From [Clostridium] methylpentosum DSM 5476 (GTDB lineage Bacteria; Bacillota; Clostridia; Oscillospirales; Ruminococcaceae), in assembly GCA_000158655.1 (NCBI GenBank), contig EQ973338.1, forward strand, positions 684,800 to 748,799: 64,000 bases of DNA, in the 5' to 3' direction. Below are positions 62,814-64,000 of this stretch, one piece after another. Made by a program: the position numbers and the translations under genes. Positions within the stretch are counted from its first letter, which is position 1. Each line of letters begins with the position of its first letter. The notes below the pieces were generated by a model, which did no database searches, had not been told where the DNA came from, and worked only from the letters and a program-made list of their open reading frames with translations.

Positions 62814-62842
62814 TTGACATGGGTTGGCCGTTGTGATATAAT
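62814..62842 (+). promoter_or_regulatory. Consensus promoter of the initiator tRNA gene
   Basis: TTGACA (62814-62819), 17 nt, TATAAT (62837-62842), 33 nt before the mature tRNA. Confidence 0.9.
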
Positions 62843-62875
62843 AAATACACGCTTTAAGAAAAGTGCTTTATATAA

Positions 62876-62952
<77 letters not shown>

Positions 62953-62953
62953 G

Positions 62954-62989
62954 ATGGAGTAGACACTTTAGATGTCTACTCCATTTTTT
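62954..62989 (+). terminator. Terminator of the tRNA gene
   Basis: ATGGAGTAGACA pairs with TGTCTACTCCAT around a 7-nt loop, followed by six T. It begins one base after CCA. Confidence 0.92.
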
Positions 62990-63195
62990 CAGTATTCATG
63001 CGAGTTTGCGGGCTTTTTGAAGCCCCAAAATGAAAATGATTTTTCATAGATGCCTTTTCCACAAAATGGCGAATTAAAGGCTTTTCGTGAGCAGACGCGG
63101 GGTTTCCGCCTGATTTTTCAGGTTGGAGGCCCCACTTTTTTGTTTTTACAATAGATTTATATCGGGATAAATGTAAATAATTTGTGAATATTCTC

Positions 63196-63223
63196 AAAAG
63201 TTGCATAAAACAGTGCAACTTTT
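63196..63223. terminator. Terminator-like hairpin upstream of the RNase gene
   Basis: AAAAGTTGCA pairs perfectly with TGCAACTTTT around an 8-nt loop, with T and A tracts on both sides. It isolates the RNase/inhibitor genes from the tRNA. The stretch 62990-63285 is AT-rich and otherwise without a recognised gene. Confidence 0.5.
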
Positions 63224-63285
63224 ATCTCATTTCCGGGGATTAGTGAGAAGACTTTGTCTTTATCACAAAATAGGGAAGTGGTATA

Positions 63286-63882
63286 ATGTATGTAAAAAAG
63301 ATGTGTGGATATGTCGTTTCAGCGAATATGCTCTGCGTCTTGACAAAAGGCCGATTGGATTCCTATTCGCCGCCCACGCAGAAAAGCCGGAATTATAAAA
63401 ACTGGATTGCGGTTCTTGACTTAAAAACTTGCTTGGAGTGCCGCTCCCGCCACGGTCAAATCTACCAGATGGATGAGGTGCCAGACTTAGAGCCGCCGCT
63501 CCACTTTCACTGCCGGTGTGAGATAAAACCCATGGAAGCGGTGCTTGCCGGACAAGGAACAAAGGATGGACAGAACGGCGCCGATTACTGGATGAAGTAT
63601 TTTGCGGATTTGCCGGAGTACTATATTACAAAAGAAGAATTGGTAGCACTGGGTTGGAAATGGGGAAAAGTACCTGCTAAGTTTGCGCCGGGAAAAATGT
63701 TAATGAAGGGGATTTATCAGAACCGAAACAGACATTTGCCGCAGATTCCCGGAAGAGTTTGGTATGAGGCGGACATCAACTATTACAGTGGAAGGCGAAA
63801 TGGCCACCGCCTGTTATGGTCGAACGACGGATTGCTGTTTGTCACCTACGATCATTATGAGACATTTTTGGAAATCATCTAA
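63286..63882 (+). CDS. Phage-head-domain protein fused to a barnase-type RNase
   Basis: A 198-residue protein. Residues about 22-85 resemble the C-terminal zinc-ligand part of phage Mu-F/SPP1 gp7 head-morphogenesis proteins (SYSPPTQKSRNYKNW, DLKTCLECRSRHGQIY, PPLHFHCRCEIKPM). Residues about 108-198 are a barnase/binase fold: PEYYITKEELVALGW, FAPGKMLMKGIYQNRN, LPQIPGRVWYEADINYYSGRRNGHR and TYDHYETF, with the catalytic Glu (YEADINY), Arg (NGHR) and His (DHYETF) of barnase kept. It should cleave RNA and be toxic unless bound by inhibitor. The start is uncertain: ATG 63286 overlaps a TATAAT-like -10 and has no ribosome site, so translation may begin at 63301 or 63328. The next gene is a barstar. 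Confidence 0.82.
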   Translation: MYVKKMCGYVVSANMLCVLTKGRLDSYSPPTQKSRNYKNWIAVLDLKTCLECRSRHGQIYQMDEVPDLEPPLHFHCRCEIKPMEAVLAGQGTKDGQNGADYWMKYFADLPEYYITKEELVALGWKWGKVPAKFAPGKMLMKGIYQNRNRHLPQIPGRVWYEADINYYSGRRNGHRLLWSNDGLLFVTYDHYETFLEII

Positions 63883-63897
63883 AGGAGGTTATGTGCA

Positions 63898-64000
63898 ATG
63901 GAAGAGAAAAAAATCATTACACTGGACTTAACCGGTTGCAAGTACTTGGGAGAAATTCATCAGAGAATTAAAAAGGCATTTGATTTTCCCGATTTTTATG
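63898..64000 (+). CDS. Barstar-family RNase inhibitor, 3' end missing
   Basis: The first 34 codons are seen: MEEKKIITLDLTGCKYL, then GEIHQRIKKAFDFPDFY, which fits the barstar start (beta strand, LHQxLKxxLxLPxYYG helix). AGGAGG lies 9 nt before ATG and the gap to the RNase stop is 15 nt, so inhibitor and RNase are cotranscribed. The rest lies outside the window. Confidence 0.85.
   Translation, partial: MEEKKIITLDLTGCKYLGEIHQRIKKAFDFPDFY

Overview
The window reads as a moderately GC-rich, spore-former-derived member of the Clostridia, most like the Oscillospiraceae/Ruminococcaceae. This is inferred from AGGAGG-type ribosome sites, sigma-A promoters, an ANTAR nitrogen regulator, a split glutamate synthase, glutamine synthetases I and III, DapL lysine synthesis, spore-protein remnants and giant surface glycosidases.

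Layout. (1) 1-17.1 kb and 44.6-61.9 kb hold six very large secreted glycosidases. Five are GH78 alpha-L-rhamnosidase types (one cut by the window edge) and one is a GH95 alpha-L-fucosidase/L-galactosidase type. The five complete ones share a C-terminal block of FIVAR-like helical repeats followed by a sortase-like tail with a non-LPXTG motif (S/T-A/P-x-TG-E/D). Together they look like a wall-displayed system for removing L-rhamnose and L-fucose or L-galactose from a complex glycan. Two decayed IS200/IS605 elements lie at 4.1-5.4 kb. (2) 17.8-32.5 kb is a nitrogen-assimilation island. A minus-strand operon encodes a three-part glutamate synthase with ferredoxin and flavin partners, GlnA, an ANTAR regulator, DapF and DapL. 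A plus-strand set encodes AsnA, GlnN (GSIII) and an AmtB-PII fusion. The gltB1, asnA and amtB leaders each carry a small hairpin with an A-A-(A/C)-G-G-C hexaloop that overlaps an intrinsic terminator, which fits control by the ANTAR protein encoded in the island. (3) 32.5-44.2 kb is mixed: a small secreted protein, a decayed GNAT gene, a two-component system, a MacB-type ABC exporter, a decayed spore-cortex/peptidoglycan-binding gene, a GH13 enzyme fused to DUF1653, and a Y-family DNA polymerase. (4) 62-64 kb holds an initiator tRNA gene followed by a phage-head-domain/barnase-type RNase and the start of its barstar inhibitor.

The strongest leads are the ANTAR-type leaders that appear to have only one hexaloop, the shared display block and repeated jelly-roll inserts of the glycosidases, a structured repeat present at 17.2 and 62.6 kb, and the GH13-DUF1653 fusion. 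All family names come from reading the sequence; no database search was run.
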